A stretch of DNA of 64,000 nucleotides from Azorinus chamasolen (Eukaryota > Mollusca > Bivalvia > Cardiida > Solecurtidae), in assembly GCA_963576725.1 (NCBI GenBank), contig OY755240.1:30523932-30587931 (forward strand), written 5' to 3'. Numbering within the stretch: the stretch's first letter is position 1; each line of letters starts with the position of its first letter. The notes beneath the pieces were generated by a model. The model was not told where the DNA came from and ran no database searches. It saw only the letters and a program-made list of their open reading frames with translations. Below are positions 31,017 through 40,688 of the stretch, one piece after another. A program made the translations under genes and the position numbers.

Positions 31017-31412
31017 TGTACAGTGTTATCCCTCTAGAACGAATGATATTCATATTAGAATGAAAACCAATATGGACTACCCATTACAACACTGAATTTT
31101 CAAATGGACTATTCAAAAATTCTAACAGGACAAATTTATGGTAAATATAATTTTTAGGATTTTTTTCTAAAGAAAGGTGAAACATGACAAACAGTACAGG
31201 CCCTTATGAGAGGGTTCCTCTAGGATTCCTCTTATATAGGTCTACTTCATTTACAAAAGACACTGGTGATTCATGTCCCGCACTGTAAGGAATGGGGCAG
31301 TTCAGTTCCGAGTGAAAGTCATACACCCTTAAGGGGCTTTTCTCAATGGCTCACCTGCCATCTACATAAACACATCTAAATTCTTTTACAATGCTATAAG
31401 TCAGACTTAGAT
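31017..31412. mobile_element. PalG fragments around a PalX
   Basis: TACAGTGTTATCCCTCTAG at the left and AGTGAAAGTCATACACCC to CACCTGCCATCTACATAAAC at the right belong to PalG. Right end lost. Confidence 0.6.
31078..31302 (+). mobile_element. PalX, nested, diverged
   Basis: CATTACAACACTGAATTTTC starts and CCCGCACTGTAAGGAATGG ends it. The hairpin tip is GGGTTCCTCTAGGATTCC. The terminal TTAA is lost. Confidence 0.7.
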
Positions 31413-31683
31413 GCCGGTATAATGTAAATCGTATCGTCGAACGATACAAACATTCATCATGATAATAATAACAATCATTGCAATTATCTCTGAAATGTTA
31501 CTCACCAAGGAGACAAACATTGTCCAGGACAAAACTTTGCAATTATTATTGGCATGGTACATGTATCCATCAAGGGTGGGCTCAATATTGTCTAGGACAA
31601 ACTCTTGCAATTATCTCTGAAATGGAAGTCATCAAGGGCAACACTGTTGTACGTTAAAAATCTTGATCGTGTCTACCAGATTT
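31413..31683. other. unassigned stretch with duplicated 40-bp phrase
   Basis: TTGCAATTATCTCTGAAATG occurs near 31477 and 31604, and a ...GTCCAGGACAAA/GTCTAGGACAAA phrase occurs twice. A diverged tandem duplication is likely. Confidence 0.5.
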
Positions 31684-31912
31684 TTAACCCATTCCCTCAT
31701 ATTGACGACTTTTGACGACTCTGTAAAAGTCACATTTTGAAACTATTGTGATAAATAGAGCATTTGCTCCTATAAGAGCAAACACTCTATTTATCACAAT
31801 GGTTTCAAATTGCAAAATTCTAAACTTTTCCTTTCCTCTTGTTGATGCTCCTTTTCGGTAGATTTATTCAAAGAAGTTGTATCTAAAATTAGTCTATCAA
31901 GTAATGGGTTAA
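31684..31912 (+). mobile_element. PalB, full length
   Basis: TTAA lies at 31684 and 31909. The core 31739-31806 has the tip CTCCTATAAGAG and two further stem mismatches. Confidence 0.92.
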
Positions 31913-32304
31913 GGCAGATTTATTACGAGTGTAAGTGACCCGTATGGGTTTTTGCGAAAGGCAAAAGCCTCTACGGACGCCATTACGAAAGAGAAAGCTA
32001 AATATGTGATCTATCAGCTAAATATCTCTAGCTATCCACATACTTAATTTGTAATTTCTCTATCTAACATAGAATAGAAGTCAGGCAGGAAATTTGAAAA
32101 TGACACATGATAGTTAGTGAACAGAAACACCAGAAACACTAATGAAATGGACGCTCGCACACGACCTTCGTGGAATGTTCCTTGCATGTTCAACACCGAT
32201 AACACAGCTTCGCCATTAAACCGTAACTAACCCCCATCAAAAACAAAAGACAAGATGTGATGTCATAACTGATGCAATAGTATGACAAGACATAACATTG
32301 CAAA
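31913..32304. other. unassigned stretch
   Basis: No clear element. CTAAATATCTCTAGCTATCC near 32020 faintly resembles a PalH end. Confidence 0.45.
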
Positions 32305-32405
32305 AGACCGTATCTATGTTGTGACCACTCTTGAGAGTGGTCTGGGAGAGAAACTTACTATATATAGAAAGAGTGGTCATACCATAAGGTTAGGTGGAAA
32401 TATAA
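32305..32405. mobile_element. PalH remnant
   Basis: ATGTTGTGACCACTCTTGAG and AGAGTGGTCATACCATAAGG remain, with an extra AGTGGTC copy between. Confidence 0.6.
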
Positions 32406-32451
32406 AAGAATTCTCGATAAAATGTATGATTTTCAAGATAAGAAAATAAGA

Positions 32452-32481
32452 AAAGGTTTGTGATAAGAATCACAAACCTTT
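32452..32481. repeat. 30-base hairpin
   Basis: AAAGGTTTGTGA and TCACAAACCTTT pair exactly over a six-base loop. No function is implied. Confidence 0.7.
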
Positions 32482-32619
32482 GTAAACTCAGTAACTGTCC
32501 TGTACAGGAATATTGTCGGTTACATTTTTATCATTCCTCACGTTTTCCGTTTTCTCACAAAAACCCAGTGTTATACAGTTTGGATCCTGCTGAGAAACCC
32601 AAAATGTTTTGTAAAAGAT

Positions 32620-33128
32620 GGTGTAGAAACTGTCTTAACCCATTCCCTCATATTGACGACTTTTGACGACTCTGTAAAAGTCACTTTGTGAAACCATTGT
32701 GATAAATAGAGCATTTGCTCCTATAGGAGCAAATGCTCTATTTATCAAAATGGTTTCAAACTACAAATTTCTAAAATTTTCCCTTTCTCTAGTTAATGTT
32801 TCTTTTCGGTAGATTTATTCAAAGATGTTGTATCTAAAAATAGCGTATGAGGTAATGGGTTAAGCGGACTTAGAAAAGAGGATTAATTATGGGTCTGTAA
32901 GGCAGATGGTATCTTAATGCAGGTCAAAAGTAATGGAAAGCGCCTATAGGAGCCGTCTGGTCAGGGTCTGTTCTACTTTGCTTTTGACGTGATATAGATC
33001 TGATTCTACAGTTTGTTTTTGTCGAAGCAAAACAATTCCTTGAACATTTTACATTATTAAAAATTTAGCTAGTAAATATTCATGATGTCATTGTTTCTTG
33101 CATGAATATTAAACAGAGAAATAGGTAA
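32620..33128. mobile_element. PalG/PalA chimera split by a PalB
   Basis: The left end GTAGAAACTGTC, GCGGACTTAGAAAAGAGG and TCTTAATGCAGGTCAAAAG are PalG. From CGCCTATAGGAGCCGTC onward the text is the right half of a minus-strand PalA, through TTCTTGCATGAATATTAAAC. The switch is at the shared CCTATAGGAGC tip. Confidence 0.75.
32635..32863 (+). mobile_element. PalB, full length, nested
   Basis: TTAA lies at 32635 and 32860. The palindrome is complete with one mismatch. The host rejoins as CTGTC-TTAA-GCGG, the normal start of a PalG. Confidence 0.95.
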
Positions 33129-33129
33129 C

Positions 33130-33570
33130 TCGAATCCCGCTAGGCGAGACATTACTTGCAATGGCAAACATTGGCAATTGCAAACATGTTTGATCTAGAT
33201 CAAGCGCCGAGTAAATCGGTGGTAATAAGGATCCACGTAGTCTGACGCTTGGATCAATGGTTTCCCAAAAGCTTAATCCTTTCGGCGCCAATTTTCTAAT
33301 TGTCGTCTGCAATCTAGGTTTTTTAAATCATTCAGTAAAATAAGGAAATGAGATAAATAAATGCAAATTTCAAAGGAATAAAGCACAGATATAGAAACAG
33401 AGATTGAGACAAATAGTGAAGTCCCTGATCAGACGTCGCCTTGAAAAGGCGGCGTCTGATCTGGGCCTGCACTATTTGTCGTGGTGCATTTAAGCGACTG
33501 CGGCGGTGAAAGATTTAAACAAACCGAAAGTCAGCAAATTTCGCAACAGACCGACGTCTAAATAACCATT
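33130..33570 (+). mobile_element. PalF split by a PalE
   Basis: GAATCCCGCTAGGCGAG, a decayed hairpin (CAAGCGCCGAGTAAATCGG) and TTCCCAAAAGC lie left of the PalE. ACCGAAAGTCAGCAAATTTC and CAACAGACCGA lie right of it. Confidence 0.78.
33273..33518 (+). mobile_element. PalE, full length, nested
   Basis: TTAA lies at 33273 and 33515. The hairpin CAGACGTCGCCTTGAAAAGG is near-perfect. It sits in the AAAGCTT(G/A)A site of a PalF. Confidence 0.92.
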
Positions 33571-33595
33571 CATTATAATTATTGCAGGCTCACAT

Positions 33596-33639
33596 TAAAC
33601 CATTATCGTGCTAAGTCCGATCTGACTTGCATTTGCTAA
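33596..33639 (+). mobile_element. PalF left-end fragment
   Basis: AACCATTATCGTGCTAAGTC and GACTTGCATTTGCTAAA, then a PalG takes over. Confidence 0.5.
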
Positions 33640-33793
33640 AATTTTAGTAACGGAGAAGTTATGTCTTTTTACATGTAGGCAAGTGACTAGAGGAGCTTTC
33701 TGCATGACTATCACCCTGCATTAAGCTGCCGCCTGTGCTAAAGATCAATAATGGTACGTATTTGAGTGTTCGTAGTATCGAGGTTTTACCGTA
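33640..33793. mobile_element. PalG, variant ends, left truncated
   Basis: ATTTTAGTAACGGAGAAG through TTAAGCTGCCGCCTGTGC to CGAGGTTTTACCGTA. It resembles the copy at 27207, including the GTAGTATCGAGG end. Confidence 0.75.
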
Positions 33794-33943
33794 GATGAAA
33801 TCTCGATTAAATCGACGACTCATGAGAATTTAGCATGTCTGACAACTGGTCATTAGTTTCTCAAAAGCTAAAACGGATCGGATGTGTGTATTTTGCAACA
33901 AATTGGGAGTTTGCCAGACAACGTATTTACAGAAAAATAACGG

Positions 33944-34152
33944 TTAACCCTTTACACCATGAATATTCATGTAAGAAATAATGAGTTGAATTGTACTATG
34001 ACATATGAACAAAGGCAGTTTTGATAATCACATGAATTGTAGAATCATATTCATATAAGTCAATAAGCAAGCAAAACATACCCTGATCGGAAGGCTCCTG
34101 GATGAGCCAGCTGATCTGAGTCTACTTTTTTAGAGTTATCTATGGAGTGATA
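33944..34152 (+). mobile_element. PalA, right end lost
   Basis: TTAACCCTTTACACCATGAA begins it. The hairpin GCTCCTGGATGAGC is decayed, and the far end fades after GAGTCTACTTTTTTAG. Confidence 0.8.
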
Positions 34153-34446
34153 TGGTAAAAAGGTGTTTAAGATTCCATTTCTAGATAACTGTTATACACA
34201 AATAATCTTGTTTTCCTGTTACATTAATGCAACTATTAGACTATAATTACCTAAGATTTAGAGCTTATGTATTGCAAAACATGTGGCCAATGGATGGGAT
34301 TAGGGTGATTTGGAAAGCTTACATAAAGTAATCACAGTTGCCATGGAAACAATACAACATAAGCCGATTTTGAAAACAAAAAGATAGAATCGGAACAGGA
34401 AGAGAAATTTTAACCAAGTGATAATGTGCATTATAATATTATATGC
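34153..34446. other. unassigned stretch
   Basis: No element recognised. Confidence 0.4.
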
Positions 34447-34560
34447 CATACAGCGGAATTGATTCCTGGATTAAAACATATTTAAGATAAAAAAAAAAAC
34501 CTTTATTTTCCAATCAAACCCAATGTGGTCACAACAAGTTTTTATCGGAGAAATGACAAT
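34447..34560. mobile_element. PalH remnant without hairpin
   Basis: GATTAAAACATATTTAAG, AATCAAACCCAATGTGGTC and GAGAAATGACAAT in family order. Confidence 0.55.
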
Positions 34561-34636
34561 ACATGTACATATCTATACCTCAGAATCATTCGAATAAGTA
34601 TAAAAGTAGTGTCCTTGTTACAATTATAGTCATCTG

Positions 34637-34778
34637 GAAGAGGTGCAGATAAGATGAGTAAATTAGTTGTTTTTTTCAAGAATAACTTCTTTATTTCTCG
34701 GAGATTTGGCGGAGATTTGGCGGAGAAATGACCATTTTAGTACTTGAGTACGCACGTTTATCTCTTGCTCTGATTAGG
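34637..34778. mobile_element. PalH with hairpin deleted
   Basis: AGAGGTGCAGATAAGATG to TTTATTTCTC, then GGAGATTTGGC twice, then GAGAAATGACCATTTTAG and GCACGTTTATCTC. Only the base of the stem remains, with an 11-bp duplication. Confidence 0.8.
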
Positions 34779-34832
34779 ATTTATAAATTATTTAGTGTTA
34801 TTGCATAATCATGTTAAAATATAACAAAGCTG

Positions 34833-35077
34833 TTAACCCCTTCACCGCCAATGTCGCATTTATGCACCACGACAAATAGTGCAGTCCCAGATCAGACGCC
34901 GCCTTTTCAAGGCGGCGTCTGATCAGGAACTTCACTTTTTGTCTCGTTCTCTATTTCTATATCTGTGCTTTATTCCTTTGAAATTTGCATTCGTTTATCT
35001 CATTTCCTTATTGTACCGATTGATTAACAACATTGGATTGCAGACGACAATTAGAATATATGGCGTCGAAAGGGTTA
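34833..35077 (-). mobile_element. PalE, full length
   Basis: TTAACCCCTTCACCGCC and GGCGTCGAAAGGGTTAG are the ends. The hairpin is 34884-34930, with CGCCGCCTTTTCAAGGCGGC at the tip. Confidence 0.93.
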
Positions 35078-35140
35078 GGTTCTATTCATTCGTGAGTAGC
35101 CGAGTATCTATTGTCGAGTTTCGTCTACACTGTTCGCTCC

Positions 35141-35345
35141 TAACTTTTTCCTTCATATAAACGTGTTTTCAGGCATTTGCAAACCGAGTAGACCCAGATC
35201 AGACGGCTCCTATGGAATTTGAAGATCTGTTTCTTTACTTTCTGAAATGGCTACAATGTTCCACATTCCATACATTGTACTTCATTAAAACCATGTTGCC
35301 CATTTATATACAGTATGTAATGAAAATTGGAATAAACATAGAAAG
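35141..35345 (-). mobile_element. PalA with one hairpin arm deleted
   Basis: AACTTTTTCCTTCATATAAA to CAGACGGCTCCTATGG, then directly GAAGATCTGTTTCTTTAC. The break is at the palindrome tip. Confidence 0.75.
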
Positions 35346-35362
35346 GGTCTACACTATTCGCA

Positions 35363-35525
35363 ATTAACAATTGCCCACCTAACACCCATTTTCAAACAGC
35401 TTAAATCTAGATGAGATGCCGAGAAACTCGGCATTTCCTGAGGACCCAAGTCGTTTGACACCCGGCCAATAGTTCTGCAAAAGCTTGACCGAATCGAAAA
35501 TCAACGGCACGGTCACAGATCGGAA
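35363..35525 (+). mobile_element. PalF, right end lost
   Basis: TTAACAATTGCCCACCTAAC starts it. The hairpin is 35393-35457 with tip GCCGAGAAACTCGGC, and the tail GCTTGACCGAATCG follows. Confidence 0.8.
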
Positions 35526-35727
35526 ACTCACACGAGAAGATCCATGAGGGATCCCTCTGAGCAGGGTATTTACTCTTTTTGTCACATATGTTTCTTCCCC
35601 ATAGATCACATCGGCAAAATAAGTATTGTAGAAATACCCTCAAAATTATATCCATTCAAAACACATATAACTGAATCAGATCACTAAGGAATCATGTAGG
35701 ATCTCGCTAAAATGACCATACGATTTA
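35526..35727. other. unassigned spacer with a MITE scrap
   Basis: GATCCATGAGGGATCCCTCTG at 35538-35559 looks like the tip of a PalX hairpin. The rest is unassigned. Confidence 0.4.
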
Positions 35728-35977
35728 TTAACTCTTCGCTTGCTAATCGCGTCAATATACCTACCTGTAAATAGTGAAGACCCAGATGAGACAGCTCCTG
35801 CAGGAGCTGTCTCATCAGGGTCTGCACTATTTACAAGTTGATTGTGCAACCAGTGCACTCCACAGCAGTGATTGCACGGCGAAATACTTGTACACAGTGA
35901 AGATATATGCAATTATACAACAGGGCATGGGTAAAGAAGGAGAAATGTATTTTAAAATTCAGCAAGCGAAGGGTTAA
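35728..35977 (+). mobile_element. PalD, full length
   Basis: TTAACTCTTCGCTTGC and GCAAGCGAAGGGTTAA are near-perfect inverted ends with TTAA outside. The core 35767-35834 is a 68-bp hairpin centred on GCTCCTGCAGGAGC. Confidence 0.95.
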
Positions 35978-36004
35978 CATATGATACTATTAAACCGTGC
36001 TTGT

Positions 36005-36226
36005 TTAACCCTTTCATGACATCATGCATATTTATAAGACTAAGTTTTTATAACGGCATATTAACGTAGAACATTTTTACTCATGCAAACAATGCAGTAT
36101 CAGATCTATATTACACCATAGCAAGCAGAGCAGACCCTGATCAGACGGCTCATACAGGAGCCGTCTAATCTGGTTCTACTCTATTTGCAAAGGCGTGAAA
36201 AAAAGTTTATATGAGGGAAAGGGTTA
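36005..36226 (+). mobile_element. PalA, full length, nested in PalG
   Basis: TTAA lies at 36005 and 36223. The hairpin is 36121-36188. Right after it comes TGCAGGGCAAATATAACAC, so it used the TTAATGCAGG site of a PalG. Confidence 0.92.
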
Positions 36227-36360
36227 ATGCAGGGCAAATATAACACAGAAAGCTCTTATCTGATCTTTCTTTATCACTTTCTTCCAGCATAAAGCTAAGA
36301 CCTGTTTTAAAATCCAGCATTACATGTCTTTGGAGTTGTTGCATTAGCGAGAATATGCTG
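36223..36360. mobile_element. PalG, right half
   Basis: TTAATGCAGGGCAAATATAA to GAATATGCTGTA. The left half, expected before 36005, is not recognisable beyond CGTGCTTG. Confidence 0.7.
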
Positions 36361-36522
36361 TACAGTTAGAAATCGGTCAACTGAACACTTGTGGGTATTT
36401 TACTTTATTATAATCGTACTGTTATTGTTTACAACCGGACATTCAAGACGGGGCATTTTGGGTACAGAAAAACATGCAGTTGTTTGTGCCAAATACATAA
36501 TCTTCTACAATAATGGTAAGCA

Positions 36523-36738
36523 TTTACCCTTTCAACGCTAAATTTCCTGAGTGGAATACATGTAGTCCATCATCATTTACTGGTAGAGTTCATACATTTT
36601 AAAAAGGTAAAATCTGTGAGAGGATTTTGAATGACAAACAGTGCAAACCCTGATCAGAGGGCTCCTCTAGAAGCCTTCTGATCTGGATCTACATTGTTTG
36701 CAAATGACAGTGCTCTGGTTTCCCGCATTCAAATACAC
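36523..36738 (+). mobile_element. PalX
   Basis: TTTACCCTTTCAACGC and CGCATTCAAATACACTC are eroded ends. The hairpin 36634-36700 is centred on GGGCTCCTCTAGAAGCC. Confidence 0.8.
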
Positions 36739-36820
36739 TCATTAACTCATTTAATCCTATGTTATTTACTGCAGAATTGTTCATTTTGAGTGTTGGAACC
36801 CTTCCATGTTTTCATGTGAA

Positions 36821-36900
36821 CCCATTGTTCCATGAATATTCATGTAAGAAATAATGATTTTATGAAAATTAGTTGGCTAAGATATTATTATGACATTACG
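36821..36900 (+). mobile_element. PalA left fragment
   Basis: AACCCATTGTTCCATGAATA to TTATTATGACATTACG. No hairpin follows. Confidence 0.65.
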
Positions 36901-36912
36901 AATAAGAGAATC

Positions 36913-37113
36913 TACAGTAAAAACATCTCTATAACGGCCACTCAATTACATCAAGTATTTTGTGTTAAATGCAGGTGACTGCTTAAAGCACGGTGAAAGT
37001 AAAACAGAAGAGTTCTGTTTTACCTTCACCTTGCTTTAAGCAGCTATGGTACCTGTTCTAAATACCAACTAATTAACACAATTTAGTGACCGTTATAAAG
37101 AGGTTTTACTGTA
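36913..37113. mobile_element. PalG2, full length
   Basis: TACAGTAAAAACATCTCTATAA and AAAGAGGTTTTACTGTA are the ends. The arm AGTAAAACAGAAG pairs with its complement but the TATAGG tip is missing. Confidence 0.88.
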
Positions 37114-37149
37114 TTACAATGGTACACACTGTTGTGTCATGTGTATATA

Positions 37150-37230
37150 ATGTCTTAAGCAAACAGAACAGAACCTGATCAGACTACTCCTACAGTAGCC
37201 GTCTGATCTTGGTCTGCGCTATTTGCAAAT
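37150..37230 (+). mobile_element. PalA hairpin remnant
   Basis: AAGCAAACAGAACAGAACCTG to TGGTCTGCGCTATTTGC with tip CTCCTACAGTAGCC. Confidence 0.65.
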
Positions 37231-37289
37231 TTGCAAATTATAAATGGGTTATCGCAAGCAAAATATTATGAACCATTGGCATCGATAAA

Positions 37290-37370
37290 ATATGCAAACA
37301 GTGCAGAACTTAACGAGAGGTCTATTCCAGGTGCCTTCTGATCTGGCTCTACAATGTAGACAATGTCCAG
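37290..37370 (+). mobile_element. PalX hairpin remnant
   Basis: GCAAACAGTGCAGAAC to TTCTGATCTGGCTCTAC, badly decayed. Confidence 0.5.
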
Positions 37371-37614
37371 TTGATGGGATCGGAGGAATACATAGCTTTA
37401 AATCGAAATATGTTGAATTTGTTTGAACCAGATGTAATGCCTCTATAATATCCTTGATTGCGGCGAAGAAAATTGAATCTAAAGATTAAAAGGATTGAAA
37501 AGGGGAACAGACTAAACACTATACATGCTCGTGACTAAACAGTACTAACAACTGCCTTGGAAGCATGGTGTCTGACCAGAGTTTTCACATTCGAATAATA
37601 AGCTGAATCTGCAG

Positions 37615-37810
37615 TACAGTAAACCCCTCTAATGCGACCACTTAATGAACAAACATGGCTGTCTTCATAAGCAGGTGGTTGCTTAATGCAGGACGAAAGC
37701 TATGCAGAAAGCCCATATAGGAGCTTTCTGCATAACCTTCGTCCTGCATTAAGCTACCACCTGCATTTGCCACTGTGAATTATGCCCCTTTTTTGGTGGG
37801 TTTTACTGTA
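37615..37810. mobile_element. PalG, full length
   Basis: TACAGTAAACCCCTCTAATG and GGTGGGTTTTACTGTA are the ends. The core AGCTATGCAGAAAGCCC pairs across CATATAGG. Confidence 0.9.
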
Positions 37811-38066
37811 TGCCATCCAACCAGACGTTGTTGACCTTCATCACACAACAGTTTGTCTGGGTCTTTTCAAGTGATAGTTTTTATCACGCTACAGCCCATT
37901 AATGCAGAAAGATTGGTCATTTACTAGTCTAAAGCATAAGCCTTAAAGCCAATGTGTCTATAAATAATGCGGTTTAGAGGTCTAAACTGGTACAGTGAAT
38001 ACCCGTTATAGCGATTTTATGTATAACGGAATATTCATTAAACTAACACGAATTTTGGAAACTTGA
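37811..38066. other. unassigned stretch with one CAGT-type end
   Basis: CAGTGAATACCCGTTATAGCG at 37993 looks like a further TA-type MITE end (compare PalG2), with GTATAACGG soon after. No partner end was found. Confidence 0.45.
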
Positions 38067-38205
38067 ACAGTAACCCCCCTCTAAGCCGAAATTATAGTAC
38101 AGAAGAATTCAGATCATTTTAGGCAGATGGCTGCTTCATGCATGATGAAAGTTCCCGGAGGAGCCTTCTGCAAGACTTTCACGTGCATTACAATGGCACT
38201 TCCAA
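38067..38205. mobile_element. PalG, left two thirds
   Basis: ACAGTAACCCCCCTCTAAG to CACGTGCATTACAATGG. The right terminus is missing. Confidence 0.65.
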
Positions 38206-38309
38206 TACACTCTCTGTGAGAAAGAACCTGATTTGTTTGTGAGAAAGAATCTGGTTTTTTGTAACGAGAGTTGAGACAAATCTTCTGAGCTGTACGCTGA
38301 TAAATTGAG

Positions 38310-38370
38310 AAGAGTTGGCTCCTCTAGGAGCTGTTTCATATGGGTCTACACTATTTGCAACTGCAGATAC
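38310..38370 (+). mobile_element. PalX half-hairpin
   Basis: GGCTCCTCTAGGAGCTG and GGGTCTACACTATTTGCAAC remain. The left arm is missing. Confidence 0.5.
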
Positions 38371-38512
38371 AAATGTATGTACCCTCATAGCATCAGAAAG
38401 GTAAATACAGAATAAAGGTAACGCAATAGACTTTAGAGTTTTCTGTATAATGGTTAGCATTAATCTACCGTCTATCTAAAATGCCTTCAATTTGACGTAT
38501 TTTGTGTAGCCA

Positions 38513-38622
38513 CTTAACCATTTACCTAATATTGACGCCTTTTAACGCCTTTGCAAATAGAGTAGACCCAGACCAGACGGCTTCCGACTGAACGGGGTTT
38601 GATCTGTTTGCAAATGGATTAA
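38513..38622 (-). mobile_element. PalA, 110-bp deletion derivative
   Basis: TTAACCATTTACCTAATATT, the core start GCAAATAGAGTAGACCCAG and the end TTTGCAAATGGATTAA. Both TTAA sites remain while most of the interior is lost. Confidence 0.7.
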
Positions 38623-38676
38623 TGCAGACCCCATTCTACAAGTTACTGCCATTGCAAAATGCTTTCTGTTTTCATA

Positions 38677-38886
38677 TATAGTAAAACCTCTCTATAGCGG
38701 CCACTAAATTAAGTTAATTAGTTGGTATTTAGGGCAGATGGCTGCTTAAAAGCAAATATGAAAGTAAAACAGAAGGCTCCTATAGGAGCGTTCTGTTTTA
38801 CTTTTACATTGCTTTAAGCAGCCACCTGCATTTATCACAAAATATTTGATATAATCTAGTGGCCGTTATAGAGAGGTTTTACTGTA
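38677..38886. mobile_element. PalG2, full length
   Basis: TATAGTAAAACCTCTCTATAG and TAGAGAGGTTTTACTGTA are the ends. The long hairpin AAAGTAAAACAGAAGGCTC is centred on CTATAG. Confidence 0.92.
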
Positions 38887-38895
38887 CCATTTTTA

Positions 38896-39125
38896 TACTT
38901 TCCCTGTTCAATATTCAGGTAAGAAATTGAATATTTATAATTTTGGCTGAAGAGTCATAATGTAAACTTGTCAAGGACATTTTTGCTTTGACAAAAACTG
39001 TCAGATCTATATCATGTCAAGAGCAAACAGAACAGACCCTGATCAGAGGCTCCTATAGGAGCCGTTTGATCTGAGTCTACCTTGTTTGAAAAACGTTGAA
39101 AATGCGCTTAAATGAAGAAAATTAA
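38896..39125 (+). mobile_element. PalA, full length, diverged
   Basis: ATTTTTATACTTTCCCTGTTC and GAAGAAAATTAA are weak ends. The hairpin 39023-39088 is clear, with CTCCTATAGGAG. Confidence 0.8.
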
Positions 39126-39235
39126 CAATCATAATGACATTATCGTATATGAATGGCATGCATTAAGGATAAAGTAACGGAACAAAACTTTGACGTGTAA
39201 TTTGAAAATTCAAACATGCAATGCAACAGGTGCGT

Positions 39236-39538
39236 GTTGGGAGCTGCCGCCTATCTTAAATACCGGCATTGTTGCCGATTTTAACCCATTTGCTCCCACG
39301 ATCCCATATATGGGACGTATGCAAACAGTGTAGACTCTGATTAGACGCCGCATAATGCGGCGTCTGATCAGAGTCTACATTGTTTGCTGATAGGAATTTC
39401 AATATAAAAACAAAACGAAAGTGAAAAATTAGGCCAGGCACCCCTTAGATAAAAAAATGGACTAATCCAATATATCATCATGGAAGAATCCACCGGGAGC
39501 AAATGGGTTAATGTCCGGTTTAGATTGGGTTTACTGTA
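39236..39538. mobile_element. PalG right part split by a PalC
   Basis: GGGAGCTGCCGCCTATC to GTTGCCGAT, then after the PalC TGTCCGGTTTAGATTGGG to TTTACTGTA. This matches the intact PalG end at 46230-46437. Confidence 0.8.
39281..39511 (+). mobile_element. PalC, full length
   Basis: TTAACCCATTTGCTCCC and GGGAGCAAATGGGTTAA are exact inverted ends. The core 39321-39387 is a near-exact palindrome with the tip CCGCATAATGCGG. Confidence 0.95.
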
Positions 39539-39552
39539 TTGACTGAGTCTCA

Positions 39553-39625
39553 AATAACCTGTTTTCTGATGAGACGGCGAGTTACACGGCGTCTCATTGG
39601 GACCCAATCTGTTTGCATAATTAAA
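39553..39625 (-). mobile_element. PalF hairpin remnant
   Basis: AACCTGTTTTCTGATGAGACG to GGGACCCAATCTGTTTGC with tip GGCGAGTTACACGGC. Confidence 0.65.
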
Positions 39626-39650
39626 CGAATTAGGATGCCGTGTTAGCGCG

Positions 39651-39855
39651 CTAACTGAGTCCCTCATACGCTTTTCTTTCAATATTTCTTCAGAAAAGGA
39701 GCATTTACCAAAAAAGGAGAAACTTTAGAATTGATTAGTTTTTAAATATTTGTAATAATTAGAACATTTGCTGCAAATTCTCTGTTTATCACAATAGTTT
39801 CAAACCGTGATTTTACAGAAACGTCAAAATGCGTCAATATGAAGTAATGGGTTAA
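39651..39855 (-). mobile_element. PalB, tip deleted
   Basis: CTAACTGAGTCCCTCATACG and GAAGTAATGGGTTAA are the ends. The stem has lost its centre (CATTTGCTGCAAATTC). Confidence 0.8.
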
Positions 39856-39975
39856 GTTTTTATCATATCCCCGCTGACCTCGACTTGGTCACATCTGCAA
39901 ACAGCTTGGAATAAGATAAGACGCCGTGACCGGGCGTCTCGTCAGGGTCCAAGGTATCTGTCAGTCAGACAATGA
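39856..39975 (+). mobile_element. PalF, left two thirds
   Basis: TATCATATCCCCGCTGACC follows directly on the TTAA of the PalB. The hairpin AACAGCTTGGAATAAGA to GTCCAAGGTATCTGTC is decayed. Confidence 0.75.
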
Positions 39976-39988
39976 CATCATAAATGCA

Positions 39989-40230
39989 TTAACCTTTTCC
40001 CTTATATTATGTAATCGCATTTTGACGCATCTGCAAACAGAGTAGACCCAGATCAGACGGCTCCTATAGGAGCCGTCTGATCAGGGTCTGCTCTGTTTGC
40101 TTATGGTGTAATATAGATCTGATTCTACAGCTTCTGCCTGAGCCAAAGTGGTATGTGTTCATATGCCATCATAAACTATAATCTTATTAAAATTCATGAC
40201 GTCGTTATTTCCTACATGTTTTTGGTAAAG
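39989..40230 (-). mobile_element. PalA, near full length
   Basis: TTAACCTTTTCCCTTATATT starts it. The hairpin 40033-40100 is the cleanest PalA core here: 68 bp, broken only at the two family-specific positions. The far end degrades after TTCCTACATG. Confidence 0.92.
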
Positions 40231-40688
40231 ATTATAATTATCAAGAATAAGAATTCGATACTTACTATACAATATGGAGGTTAAAACATGCAATGCAACA
40301 GGTGTGTGTTACACAGTATTTCCGCACTTGAGAAACTGTCACTATCTAGCCTTAAGGCTTCAAAACGCTGCGACTATTCCAGAGTACTTTCATAGGGCGG
40401 TAACAGCTGATGTACACAAACCATGTTAGCATTCAGGAAGACATTCTACATCCATTGTTGACAGCAACTATTAAGCATATGTAAATATTAGACTATCATC
40501 AAAAGACGATTACTTTATGTGTTGTTTGTTCAACCAGGCTGTGGTCACGACGAATTGTTTGCTTTCGATTGAAGCGTGTACTGTGAAAATGAGATGTTAA
40601 ATGTCAATGGCATTCCGATATGTAAATGTTTTAGCCAATGCAATATTTTGTTTTCTTTCGTTTCCATGATTTGTTAATTAGTTTTTGT
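40231..40688. other. unassigned stretch
   Basis: No element recognised and no convincing gene. Confidence 0.5.
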
